DNA from: Flavobacteriales bacterium
GTDB lineage: Bacteria > Bacteroidota > Bacteroidia > Flavobacteriales_E > Vicingaceae
Reading direction: 5' to 3'
Assembly (NCBI GenBank): GCA_015075325.1
Contig: JABTUP010000019.1
Location: 1 to 58,846, forward strand
DNA length: 58,846 bases
Shown here in pieces: positions 25,644 to 34,725 of this stretch. Each line of letters opens with the position of its first letter. Within the stretch, counting starts at the first letter, position 1. Under the pieces are notes generated by a model. That model saw only the letters and a program-made list of their open reading frames with translations. It did no database searches and had not been told where the DNA came from. The translations under genes were made by a program, and so were the position numbers.

Positions 25644-25669
25644 CTAGAATAAAAATTTTATTTTTCTAG
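25644..25669. terminator. AT-rich bidirectional hairpin between truB and the UbiA-like gene
   Basis: CTAGAATAAAAA and TTTTATTTTTCTAG form an imperfect AT-rich stem. The right end overlaps the stop codon of the minus-strand gene. It is a weak stem, but it is the only terminator-like structure in this convergent gap. Confidence 0.4.
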
Positions 25670-26550
25670 TATTCCAAAAAAAGTATCCCAAAATACATCA
25701 ACAACATACTGCCATCAATTAATCCTGAAAAAAAGAGTTCTGGTCTTCTTCTTTTGGTAAACGCAATGATTAGCATTACCAATCCACCTGTTATTACAGT
25801 TGCTAAAAATTGCTCAAAACTTAGTTGAAGAAAAACATAATACTGCACTGCTTTTAACATTAAAAACAACAAAAGAAGTATGTGCGAAAGCATAATTGTT
25901 TTTTTTATTCCAAGGTAAGATGGTATGGTTTTAATATTTGATTCCATATCGTATCGCAAATCTCTGATATCAAAAGGAAGCGTTATTGCAAAAATAAACA
26001 AGAATTGTTCGGACAATAAAAATAGCGATTTACTTTCAAGGAGAGTATGAATTCCTTTTGCTTCAACTACAGGAATAGCAACCATTACCAACGACCAAAC
26101 CAAAGATATAATAACTATTTTAGTAAAAGGTAAATCACGAATAGCTATTTTTTTATCACCACTTTTAATAAATGGAATAACATACCAAATGGAAAAAATT
26201 GCCAATGGAATAACCAGTAAAAAAACCTTATAACTCAATTGAAGAAGAAAAAACAAACTTCCACAAGCAGATAGCATAGATGCAAAAAACAGTTTTTTTC
26301 GATTTCTTAAAATCCAGCTCAACCTTATTCCAATTAATTTACCTGCAAGTTCGAAGCTTTTGAGCCTATAAATACGTTGAAAATTGTAAGTAAAAAAAGT
26401 GGAGCAAAAAATAAAAGCCAACACATAAAAAGAATTGGTATCAGGTAGTTCCAGTAAAATATAGGTTTGGTGTGCTAATAGTGTAATGCAAAAAGAAATA
26501 AATAAATTGCTGTAAACTGCATTTCTTATGAGATAAATTAAAACTCTCAA
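25666..26550 (-). CDS. UbiA-like polytopic membrane protein with one Asp motif missing
   Basis: A 294-residue protein with about eight hydrophobic helices. Residues 194-210 (DIRDLRYDMESNIKTIP) match the second aspartate motif of UbiA prenyltransferases, which binds Mg-diphosphate. The first motif (NDxxDxxxD) would fall near residue 55, but there the sequence is TYNFQRIYRLK, with no aspartates. It may be a diverged UbiA-superfamily member with an altered substrate, or inactive as a prenyltransferase. The only start in frame is TTG, 12 nt after the stop of the upstream gene, which suggests coupling. The substrate cannot be predicted. Confidence 0.65.
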   Translation of the reverse strand: MRVLIYLIRNAVYSNLFISFCITLLAHQTYILLELPDTNSFYVLAFIFCSTFFTYNFQRIYRLKSFELAGKLIGIRLSWILRNRKKLFFASMLSACGSLFFLLQLSYKVFLLVIPLAIFSIWYVIPFIKSGDKKIAIRDLPFTKIVIISLVWSLVMVAIPVVEAKGIHTLLESKSLFLLSEQFLFIFAITLPFDIRDLRYDMESNIKTIPSYLGIKKTIMLSHILLLLFLMLKAVQYYVFLQLSFEQFLATVITGGLVMLIIAFTKRRRPELFFSGLIDGSMLLMYFGILFLEY

Positions 26551-26562
26551 TTGAAAATGAAT

Positions 26563-27183
26563 TTAATTGGAACTACCGTTTACTAAAAAACTGATTAAGA
26601 ACCCAGCACCCATTCCTAACACACTACTTTTTAGTGCATTTTGTGTTCGTTTGCTTCTTGCAATTCGTTCATGCCCTCTAAGGTATTCGTCTTCTTTTAA
26701 ATACTGTAAGTCTGTTAATCTTTTTTGTTTTACGCTAGTAGGAAAAAACAGCGTAACTGATGTGTAAACCAATGGTGCTGCTACGTAAATAAACGCTTGA
26801 TCTTTGTGCATAACATAGCCAGCTGCACCTCCAACCAAAAAACCTAAAGCATTAGAAAATTTCGAATGATAGGTTTGATGAGCATCTCTTTCTCCAAACA
26901 CAAAAAGTCGCATGTCTTTTTCTGATAAAAAATTTCCTTCAAGTGTGTCGTACTTGTACAACAACGATTCTTGACCATTTTGAGTATAAGAAAATACACG
27001 AAAATTTTCTATCAAATATTCTTTACCGTTAGCTGTTTTAAAAGAGGTTTCAAAATTATTGGTGTTCAACAATTGACCATTTAATTCTTTTCCGTTCAAA
27101 AAAAGCAATTTATCTTGAGCAAAAACATCTACTACCAAGAAACTTAGTGCAAAAAAGACATATATTTTGAAATTATTAATCAT
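26563..27183 (-). CDS. Secreted or envelope protein of unknown function
   Basis: I do not recognise this 206-residue protein. It has a Sec signal peptide (hydrophobic FFALSFLVVDVFA, cleavage before QDK), then a region with KLLFLNGKELNGQLL and similar strands. Two weakly hydrophobic glycine-rich stretches follow (ALGFLVGGAAGYVM; VLGMGAGFLISFLV) around a basic KQKRLTDLQYLK section. This could mean a membrane-associated C-terminus. ATG at 27183 is chosen over a TTG one codon upstream. An insertion sequence ends 9 nt before the ATG, so the native promoter or operon link has been cut. Confidence 0.7.
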   Translation of the reverse strand: MINNFKIYVFFALSFLVVDVFAQDKLLFLNGKELNGQLLNTNNFETSFKTANGKEYLIENFRVFSYTQNGQESLLYKYDTLEGNFLSEKDMRLFVFGERDAHQTYHSKFSNALGFLVGGAAGYVMHKDQAFIYVAAPLVYTSVTLFFPTSVKQKRLTDLQYLKEDEYLRGHERIARSKRTQNALKSSVLGMGAGFLISFLVNGSSN

Positions 27184-27192
27184 CAATATTTA

Positions 27193-28210
27193 ACGTGAGT
27201 TCGATATAAAAAGAGTAAAAAAAACAGAGAATAAGCAGAAAAATTAGTATATTTAACTAATTCAAAATCAAATATTTAACTAATAATTCTGCTTATGTAC
27301 TCTAACGATAAAATTATTGAAATTTTCTGTTTAATAGACGATTTCTGTAAAGAATTAAACAAAACCATAGATTCAAATTCTATAGAAGAGGGATTATCTA
27401 TCAAAAAACGCAATAGGAAGTATCGAATGTCACAAAGCGAGGTAATAACAATTATGCTTCTATTTCATTTAAAAGGCTATCGTTGTTTAAAGCACTTTTA
27501 CATAAATCACGTATGTAGATACATGAAGAGTGAGTTTCCGTCAACAGTTTCGTACAACCGATTTGTAGAACTTCAACAAAAATCTATCGTTCCAATGGTG
27601 CTTTTTCTTCAAATGCGTTGCCTTGGTAAATGTTCGGGTATTTCATTCATGGATTCTACGTTGATTAAAGTATGCCACCCAAAAAGAGAGCACCAAAATA
27701 AGGTGTTTAAAAATATTGCAGAAAAAGGTAAGGGTTCTATGGGATGGTTCTTTGGCTTTAAACTTCACATTATCATTAATGAACGTGGAGAAATAATTGA
27801 TTTTTTAATTACCAAAGGTAATGTAGATGATAGACAACCACTGAAAGATAAAGCATTTCACAATAAAGTTTTTGGAAAAATATTTGCCGACAGAGGGTAT
27901 CTAGGACAGGATTTATTCGAACAGCTTTTTGTAGATGGAATTCACCTTGTTACCAAGATAAAAAAGAACATGAAAAATGCTTTGATGAACATTTACGATA
28001 AAATATTGTTAAGAAAACGTGCTGTTGTTGAAAGTGTTAATGACATCCTAAAGAATCAGTGTCAAATTGAACACTCTAGACATAGAAGTTTTAACAACTT
28101 CATAATCAACTTAATTTCTGGTCTTATCGCTTATTCTTTCTATCCTTCTAAACCAAATATTAATATTGATAAACTTCAAAGAATTGGTTAAGCTTATATC
28201 GAACTCACGT
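27193..28210 (+). mobile_element. Complete IS982-family insertion sequence
   Basis: The 1018-bp element has perfect 17-bp terminal inverted repeats, ACGTGAGTTCGATATAA at 27193-27209 and its complement at 28194-28210. ATATTTA flanks both ends (27186-27192 and 28211-28217), a 7-bp target duplication. One intact transposase gene fills it. Perfect ends and duplication suggest a recent insertion. Confidence 0.93.
27295..28191 (+). CDS. IS982 family DDE transposase
   Basis: A 298-residue transposase with a DUF772-like N-terminal part and an RNase-H-fold core. The catalytic triad is Asp120 (SFMDST), Asp199 (FADRGY) and Glu246 (VVESVND). GMGWFFGFKLH-like spacing (GSMGWFFGFKLHII) and HSRHRSFNNFIINLISGLIAY at the end are typical of IS982. 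The frame is intact and likely functional. Two 13-bp direct repeats (ATATTTAACTAAT at 27249 and 27272) precede the ATG. It is opposite in direction to the genes around it. Confidence 0.95.
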   Translation: MYSNDKIIEIFCLIDDFCKELNKTIDSNSIEEGLSIKKRNRKYRMSQSEVITIMLLFHLKGYRCLKHFYINHVCRYMKSEFPSTVSYNRFVELQQKSIVPMVLFLQMRCLGKCSGISFMDSTLIKVCHPKREHQNKVFKNIAEKGKGSMGWFFGFKLHIIINERGEIIDFLITKGNVDDRQPLKDKAFHNKVFGKIFADRGYLGQDLFEQLFVDGIHLVTKIKKNMKNALMNIYDKILLRKRAVVESVNDILKNQCQIEHSRHRSFNNFIINLISGLIAYSFYPSKPNINIDKLQRIG

Positions 28211-28270
28211 ATATTTAGTAACGGTTAATTCCATCTATTGGTTGTATTAACGCAAAAATAAAGATATTGT

Positions 28271-28894
28271 TTAGAATCCACAATTACAAGATTTTGAAAA
28301 GTGAATTTTGGTAAGCGGAAGCAAGTCTTTTATTTTTTGATGTTCAGCATTACTCATCATAATAACTCGCATATCAATTTCTTTGAGCGTTTCTTTTAAT
28401 TGTTCTATTTCATCAGGAAAAGAAGCCACATTGGTTCCCCAAATATCTAAAACAGACAATTCTTTTAACTTACCAATTTCAGGAGGCAAGGTTGATATTT
28501 CGGTTTCGTAAGCACTAAACTTTTTTAAATGCACAAGTGTGCCTATTTCGGCAGGAATGGTGGTTATTTTATTATCCGATACATCTAACTTTTGCAAATA
28601 TGGAAATTTAAAAATAAGCATTGGAAAGTGCGAAAACTTATTTTTACTAATGTTTAAGCTTTGTAAATTTTTAAATTGAGCAATTTCTTCGGGTAAATCG
28701 GTTAGTTTTTGTTTTTTTAAATTTAGCTTATAAACTGTTAATGGATCTTTTTTTAAGGCTTGTTCAAGTGTTAATTCAGGAATGGTATCTAACGCTTTAT
28801 AATCAAACATCTGAGCCAAAACTTTTGTTGAATTTAGTATCAACAAAAAAACAACCATATTAAGAAAGTACCAATAAAGCTTTTTGTTTATCAT
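28271..28894 (-). CDS. Secreted leucine-rich repeat protein
   Basis: This 207-residue protein has a signal peptide (MINKKLYWYFLNMVVFLLIL, cleavage near VLAQ) followed by about five leucine-rich repeats of the 23-residue type. They are visible as LPEEIAQFKNLQSLNISKNK, FPYLQKLDVSDNKITTIP and IGKLKELSVLDIWGTNV. It ends in SKSCNCGF, with two cysteines. LRR proteins bind other proteins; the partner is unknown. The start overlaps the ribF 3' end by 35 nt. A second ATG (28858) would avoid the overlap but lacks the basic residues of a signal peptide, so the first is preferred. Confidence 0.82.
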   Translation of the reverse strand: MINKKLYWYFLNMVVFLLILNSTKVLAQMFDYKALDTIPELTLEQALKKDPLTVYKLNLKKQKLTDLPEEIAQFKNLQSLNISKNKFSHFPMLIFKFPYLQKLDVSDNKITTIPAEIGTLVHLKKFSAYETEISTLPPEIGKLKELSVLDIWGTNVASFPDEIEQLKETLKEIDMRVIMMSNAEHQKIKDLLPLTKIHFSKSCNCGF

Positions 28895-29786
28895 GGTTTA
28901 ATTGATTTTGTAAATCGGTTAATTGTTCAAATTTTTCTTCCTCACGTATCTTTTCTACAAACTCTATTCGCAAGTTTTTAGTATAAATATCTTGGTTAAA
29001 ATTAAATAGATGCACTTCAATAGTAATGTCGTTTCCACTAATTGTAGGACGAGTGCCAATATTTAACATTCCTTTATAAGTAACCCCTTCAAAACCAACT
29101 CTTACAGCATAAACTCCTTTGCCAGGAATTAATTTATACCAATCGTTTACTTTTAAGTTTGCAGTAGGAAAACCCAATTGTCTTCCTATCTTTTCTCCCT
29201 CAACAACTGTTCCGTTAATGAAATAATGATACCCCAAAAATTGATTTGCAGCTTTTATTTCACCAATCAATACCGAATTTCTAATTTTGGTTGAGCTGAT
29301 GTTGATTTGTTGTATTTCCTGAGCTGAAATTTCTTCTACATCAAACCCATAAACGGGGCCGTACTCTTTTAAATGCTCAAATGAACCTTCTCGGTTTTTA
29401 CCAAAATGATGGTCGTAACCAATTACCAATTTTTTGGTATTTAACTTATTTACCAAAATATCCCGCACAAAATCGAGCGAAGTAATTCTAGAAAACTCTT
29501 TAGTAAAAGGGTGAATAATTAAATGGTCGATGCCAGTTTTTTTTAATAAATCTATACGTTCTTCGATAGTGTTAATTAAACGCAAATCGTTTTGTTCGGG
29601 ATACAACACCATGCGAGGATGTGGAAAAAAAGTAAGTAAAACCGACTCTCCATTTATTTTTTTTGCAAGCTCTGTAACACGTTGTATAATTTTTCGATGC
29701 CCCACATGAACGCCGTCAAAAGTGCCTGTTGTTATTACAATTGGATTATTGCTCGAAAACTCGTTAATATTTCTATAAATTTTCAT
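28860..29786 (-). CDS. ribF: Bifunctional riboflavin kinase/FAD synthetase RibF
   Basis: A 308-residue two-domain enzyme. The N-terminal nucleotidylyltransferase part has GTFDGVHVGH (21-30), which holds the HxGH ATP site and makes FAD from FMN. The C-terminal riboflavin kinase part has GRQLGFPTANL near 203, which phosphorylates riboflavin. IGYDHHFGKNREG and SSTKIRNSVLIGEI are also family-typical. It heads the minus-strand set ribF-LRR-unknown-UbiA-like. Confidence 0.95.
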   Translation of the reverse strand: MKIYRNINEFSSNNPIVITTGTFDGVHVGHRKIIQRVTELAKKINGESVLLTFFPHPRMVLYPEQNDLRLINTIEERIDLLKKTGIDHLIIHPFTKEFSRITSLDFVRDILVNKLNTKKLVIGYDHHFGKNREGSFEHLKEYGPVYGFDVEEISAQEIQQINISSTKIRNSVLIGEIKAANQFLGYHYFINGTVVEGEKIGRQLGFPTANLKVNDWYKLIPGKGVYAVRVGFEGVTYKGMLNIGTRPTISGNDITIEVHLFNFNQDIYTKNLRIEFVEKIREEEKFEQLTDLQNQLNHDKQKALLVLS

Positions 29787-29913
29787 TTAAAAAATTATGC
29801 TTAACAACACAAAAACACTCAATAATTTAGCTGCAAATATCTATATAATAATCATTGTTTAAATCATAAAAATAATATTATTCACAATGCTTTACTATTT
29901 GAATAAAATATTT

Positions 29914-29921
29914 TACTTTTG
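29914..29921 (+). promoter_or_regulatory. Candidate -7 promoter element of atpDC
   Basis: TACTTTTG is a full match to TAnnTTTG and lies 46 nt before the atpD ATG. At the expected -33 position there is TTTA (29891-29894), one mismatch from TTTG. Confidence 0.55.
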
Positions 29922-29931
29922 CAGCCATTAA

Positions 29932-31470
<1,539 letters not shown>

Positions 31471-31532
31471 ACTGGTTCTGAGTTTCTTGTTCCTAGTTCC
31501 TAGTTGAAAACATTGAACTTTGAACTTCAACT

Positions 31533-31592
31533 CTCCCCCTACCCCCTCTCTTGAAAGAGAGGGGAAAGAATAACGAAGTTATTCAGGGGTGT
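31533..31592. repeat. Two-hairpin palindromic element in the atpD-atpC gap
   Basis: CCCCTCTCTT (31543-31552) pairs with AAGAGAGGGG (31555-31564). GAATAAC (31568-31574) pairs with GTTATTC (31578-31584) around GAA. AGGGGTG ends it. Over about 60 nt it is nearly identical to the block between paaC and paaD (6919-6977), differing mainly in the first loop and one base before GGGGTG. Confidence 0.78.
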
Positions 31593-31626
31593 GTTAAAAA
31601 AACCAAAACCTCAAAACAATAAAAAA

Positions 31627-31863
31627 ATGCATTTAGAAATAATAACACCAGAAAAAAACATTTATACCGGAGAAGTTAATATGGTTAACTTACCTGGTTC
31701 TGATGGTTCATTTGGTATTTTAGAAAATCATGCTCCAATTATTTCAACCTTACAACAAGGTAAAATTGTAGTAAGAGAATTAAACAATACCGAAAAAACT
31801 TTCGAAGTAAAAGGTGGAGTAATAGAAATGAGCAACAATAAAATTATTGTATTAGCTGAATAA
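31627..31863 (+). CDS. atpC: ATP synthase F1 epsilon subunit, beta-sandwich domain only
   Basis: This 78-residue protein matches the N-terminal beta-sandwich of the epsilon subunit (MHLEIITPEKNIYTGEV; LPGSDGSFGILENHAPII). It stops after KIIVLAE, so the C-terminal helical arm that restrains ATP hydrolysis in many bacteria is absent. Short forms are usual in this phylum. ATG at 31627 is chosen; an in-frame GTG at 31591 would start inside the palindromic element and add non-conserved residues. A good terminator follows. Confidence 0.93.
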   Translation: MHLEIITPEKNIYTGEVNMVNLPGSDGSFGILENHAPIISTLQQGKIVVRELNNTEKTFEVKGGVIEMSNNKIIVLAE

Positions 31864-31887
31864 ATCGGTTTTTACACTAAAAATTCA

Positions 31888-31917
31888 AAAAGGCTATCTT
31901 TAATTAGATAGCCTTTT
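31888..31917 (+). terminator. Terminator of atpDC
   Basis: AAAAGGCTATCT (31888-31899) and AGATAGCCTTTT (31906-31917) form a perfect 12-bp stem with a 6-nt loop and a following T-rich tail. Confidence 0.88.
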
Positions 31918-31939
31918 ATTTTTAAGCTAATTTGTTGCT

Positions 31940-31969
31940 TAATTTTGTACAAAAAAAAAAAAAAAAAAA
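31940..31969 (+). promoter_or_regulatory. Candidate nfu promoter -7 element followed by A19 at the likely transcription start
   Basis: TAATTTTG (31940-31947) is a full match to TAnnTTTG. It is followed, after TAC, by an unbroken run of 19 A (31951-31969), and the nfu ATG comes 7 nt later. Transcription should start at or inside the A run. Confidence 0.5.
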
Positions 31970-31975
31970 CTTAAC

Positions 31976-32608
31976 ATGGAAAAAACACAAGCACCATATA
32001 CTTTTTATGCAGAAATGACTCCAAACCCCAACACCATGAAATTTGTTTCAAATAGGTGGTTGGTTACTAATGGAAAGTCGTACGAATTTTTGGCAACCCA
32101 ACGCATTGGCAGCCCTTCGCCATTGGCAGAAAAGTTGTTTAACTTTCCTTTTGTAAATGGAGTTTTTATTTCTGGAAACGCAGTAACCGTAACAAAAAGC
32201 GAAGCCATAGAATGGCAAGAAACAATGATGGAATTACGTGATTTTATCAGCAATTTTATGAACCAAGAAGGTGCTGTAGCAATAAAACAAGAACACCTTG
32301 ATGCAGAAACTACAACTGAAAAAAATTCCGAAAACAATACAAGTTCAAATTCGACTAACGCAAGCAAAGAATACAGCGATTTTGACCAAAAAATAATTGA
32401 AATTTTAGAAGAATACATTAAACCAGCAGTAGAAAACGATGGTGGTGCTATAGAATTCGACTCGTATGTTGATGGCGTGGTTAAAGTAATTTTAAAAGGT
32501 TCGTGTAGCGGATGTCCTTCATCTACAGCCACCTTAAAACATGGTATTGAAAACTTGTTAAAAAGCATGTTGCCTGAAGTAAAAGAAGTAGTAGCAATTA
32601 ACGGATAA
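31976..32608 (+). CDS. Nfu/NifU-type iron-sulfur cluster carrier protein
   Basis: A 210-residue protein with an N-terminal Nfu_N domain (MTPNPNTMKFVSNRWLV near 15-31; FPFVNGVFISGNAVTVTK) and a C-terminal NifU domain (about 138-209) whose cluster-binding pair Cys177-x-x-Cys180 lies in GSCSGCPSS. A serine/asparagine-rich linker (about 115-130) joins them. Nfu proteins carry Fe-S clusters to target enzymes in the cytoplasm. A terC gene follows 11 nt later, so they may be cotranscribed. The A19 run before the start may affect expression. Confidence 0.93.
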   Translation: MEKTQAPYTFYAEMTPNPNTMKFVSNRWLVTNGKSYEFLATQRIGSPSPLAEKLFNFPFVNGVFISGNAVTVTKSEAIEWQETMMELRDFISNFMNQEGAVAIKQEHLDAETTTEKNSENNTSSNSTNASKEYSDFDQKIIEILEEYIKPAVENDGGAIEFDSYVDGVVKVILKGSCSGCPSSTATLKHGIENLLKSMLPEVKEVVAING

Positions 32609-32619
32609 CACAATAAAAA

Positions 32620-33327
32620 ATGGAACTATTTTTAAACCTCGACACTTGGATTGCCTTATTAACCTTAACATTTTTAGAAATTGTTTTAGGTATCGATAAC
32701 ATCATTTTTATTTCGATAGTTGCAGGAAAACTACCAAAAGAAGAACAACGAAAAGCTCGTTTAATTGGTTTGTCGTTAGCACTAATAGTTCGTATTATGC
32801 TGTTAATGGGTATTACTTGGTTAATTGGATTAACCGAACCTGTATTAACCATTTATGATTTTAGTTTAAGCTGGAGAGATATTATTTTGGCTATTGGTGG
32901 TTTATTTTTAATTGCAAAAAGCACTTCCGAAATCCATCACAAAGTATCTGACGACAAACACGAGTTTGAAGTAAGTAAAACAAAAGGGTTTGCAAGTGCT
33001 ATTTTACAAATTGTTTTGCTCGATATTATTTTTTCGTTCGATTCAATTTTAACTGCAGTAGGTTTAACCAACCACATTATACTTATGATTATTGCTGTTA
33101 TAGTTTCTATTTTAGTAATGATGCTCTTTGCAAAAGCAATAAGCGATTTTGTAAACAAACACGAAACACTTCAAGTTTTAGCTCTTTCATTTTTAATATT
33201 GATTGGTTTTATGTTAGTGGTAGAAGGCGTTCATATTCATGTGCCAAAAGGCTATATTTATTTTGCGGTATTCTTCTCGTTAGTGGTAGAGGCTATTAAC
33301 ATTAAGGCTAGGAAAAAGAAAAAGTAA
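32620..33327 (+). CDS. TerC family integral membrane protein
   Basis: A 235-residue protein with about seven transmembrane helices. The family aspartates are in FLEIVLGIDNIIFISI (near residue 24) and LLDIIFSFDSILTAVG (near 140). TerC proteins are linked to tellurite resistance and to metal (for example Mn) export during protein secretion; the substrate here is not known. A strong bidirectional terminator follows. Confidence 0.92.
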   Translation: MELFLNLDTWIALLTLTFLEIVLGIDNIIFISIVAGKLPKEEQRKARLIGLSLALIVRIMLLMGITWLIGLTEPVLTIYDFSLSWRDIILAIGGLFLIAKSTSEIHHKVSDDKHEFEVSKTKGFASAILQIVLLDIIFSFDSILTAVGLTNHIILMIIAVIVSILVMMLFAKAISDFVNKHETLQVLALSFLILIGFMLVVEGVHIHVPKGYIYFAVFFSLVVEAINIKARKKKK

Positions 33328-33335
33328 ATCCATTT

Positions 33336-33368
33336 AAAAGCAAAGCATTTTAAAAATGCTTTGCTTTT
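33336..33368. terminator. Bidirectional terminator between terC and the alpha/beta hydrolase
   Basis: AAAAGCAAAGCATTT (33336-33350) and AAATGCTTTGCTTTT (33354-33368) are perfect inverted copies around a TAA loop, in the gap between two convergent genes. Confidence 0.9.
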
Positions 33369-33378
33369 CTTTTAGAAT

Positions 33379-34260
33379 TCACTCCCCTAAAAGCACATCC
33401 ATTTTTTCTAAAATGTTTTCTGAGTAATACAGCGGAGCACAAACATGGCATTTTTCTACTTGGTAAAACTGTTTGGGTTGGTTAGCAACTTCAAACAATT
33501 GTTCTCCCATTCGGTAAGGTATAATGTTGTCTTCGGTGCTGTGTATTATCAATACGGGTTTTTTAAACTCTTTTAAAGCTTTTTTTGCACTGTATTTTTC
33601 AGCAATCAGTATTCGTGCAAAAAACCCTGCTGTGTTTGCTCCAATGTCTTGGTGAGAGGTAAATGCTCCTTCAACAACTATTGCATCAATCAAGTTTTGG
33701 TTTGCTAAAGCCACCACGGGTGTTAAATGTCCTCCTAGCGATTGTCCATAAATAATCCAACGAGCTGTAGTATCTAATTTGGTAAAATATTCAATAGCCG
33801 AATTACCATCTAACAATACATTTTTTCGAGTAGCTTTTCCTGTAGAGAAACCAAATCCGCTATAATCAGCCATAAAAACCTTATAACCCGCTTTTACAAA
33901 AGGCAACATCAATTTGTGTTGCGAAACCAGATTACCAGCATTTCCATGAAAAAAAATAATGTTTCTTCCGTTGTAATTGGAGTCGGGCGAAATAATCCAG
34001 GTATTTAATTTGTTGCCACTTTTACTGTTGAACACACTACTTTCTATTTGGTATGGATAATCAACCTTCTTGTTATCAGCACCAATAAAATGAGGTTGAA
34101 AATTTACCGTATCAGCAATAAAAATGGTGTCCGAACTTTTGTTATAAATGGTTTTAAAAGCTGTTTGCTTGTTATCTAATTTGGTGGGCACCAAAAACAC
34201 CTTATTAAACCCACATGAAGTTATTGAGATAACAATAAGGATATAAACAAAAAATCTCAT
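33379..34260 (-). CDS. Alpha/beta hydrolase lipoprotein
   Basis: A 293-residue serine hydrolase with a lipoprotein signal (VISITSC, Cys16). The oxyanion region FFHGNAGN is near 104-111. The candidate triad is Ser174 (GQSLGG), Asp244 (STEDNIIP) and His272 (KCHVC). The fold matches the BEM46/ABHD-like group, and the substrate is unknown. Its ATG follows the stop of the Rieske-like lipoprotein gene directly (TAGATG), so the two envelope lipoproteins form one operon. Confidence 0.88.
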   Translation of the reverse strand: MRFFVYILIVISITSCGFNKVFLVPTKLDNKQTAFKTIYNKSSDTIFIADTVNFQPHFIGADNKKVDYPYQIESSVFNSKSGNKLNTWIISPDSNYNGRNIIFFHGNAGNLVSQHKLMLPFVKAGYKVFMADYSGFGFSTGKATRKNVLLDGNSAIEYFTKLDTTARWIIYGQSLGGHLTPVVALANQNLIDAIVVEGAFTSHQDIGANTAGFFARILIAEKYSAKKALKEFKKPVLIIHSTEDNIIPYRMGEQLFEVANQPKQFYQVEKCHVCAPLYYSENILEKMDVLLGE

Positions 34261-34683
34261 CTAATTAAAAACGGACAAGGTGCTTCCATCATAAGAAGTT
34301 TTATACTCTTTTAACGGACGTGTTGCTGGACCTTGTGTAACCTGCCCAGAAGAAAGCAAAAACCGAGAGCCACAACAATCGTCGATACCAACTAAATTGG
34401 TTACATCAACCGAAACCAACCCGCAACTGCTTGAAGGATTGTAAGGACAATGCCTGTCAAATGCCTTGTAGTTGTTTGCCGAAATTCGATAAAGTAAAAT
34501 TCCTCTTGAGCCACCAGAAACGTACGTCCAACCATTATCTATTTGCAAATTGATAAATTCTGGATTATTTAAATTGAACGATAAATTAACCGAAACCAAT
34601 GGAACTTGTGAGTTGTCGTCTTTTTTGCAAGACACTACTAATAAAAAAAAGACAGTAATTAGAGTAATTAATTTATTCATCAT
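34261..34683 (-). CDS. Rieske-like lipoprotein with altered cluster ligands
   Basis: A 140-residue lipoprotein (LLVVSC, Cys19) with a small Rieske-like domain. The second half is strikingly Rieske-like: CCGSRFLLSSGQVTQGPATR corresponds to 'CHGSRF..dG.v..GPA.RPL'. The standard ligands C-x-H and C-x-x-H are not there. The first motif reads HCPY (Cys79; Tyr81 replaces His) and the second DDCC (Asp101 replaces Cys; Cys104 replaces His). Cys79, Cys87, Cys103 and Cys104 remain. The domain may bind a different centre or none. It is cotranscribed with the alpha/beta hydrolase and divergent from the gene at 34726 across only 42 nt. Confidence 0.72.
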   Translation of the reverse strand: MMNKLITLITVFFLLVVSCKKDDNSQVPLVSVNLSFNLNNPEFINLQIDNGWTYVSGGSRGILLYRISANNYKAFDRHCPYNPSSSCGLVSVDVTNLVGIDDCCGSRFLLSSGQVTQGPATRPLKEYKTSYDGSTLSVFN

Positions 34684-34725
34684 CGTAAAATTAGTAAATT
34701 CGGCTCAACAAAATCTTATTTAAGA

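Noticed and set aside
31591..31626. GTG at 31591 as the atpC start
   Set aside because: It lies at the end of the palindromic element and would add a non-conserved basic leader; ATG at 31627 fits the family.
32005..32613. 202-residue frame antisense to nfu
   Set aside because: Covers nfu almost exactly on the other strand; nfu has clear domains and the CxxC motif.
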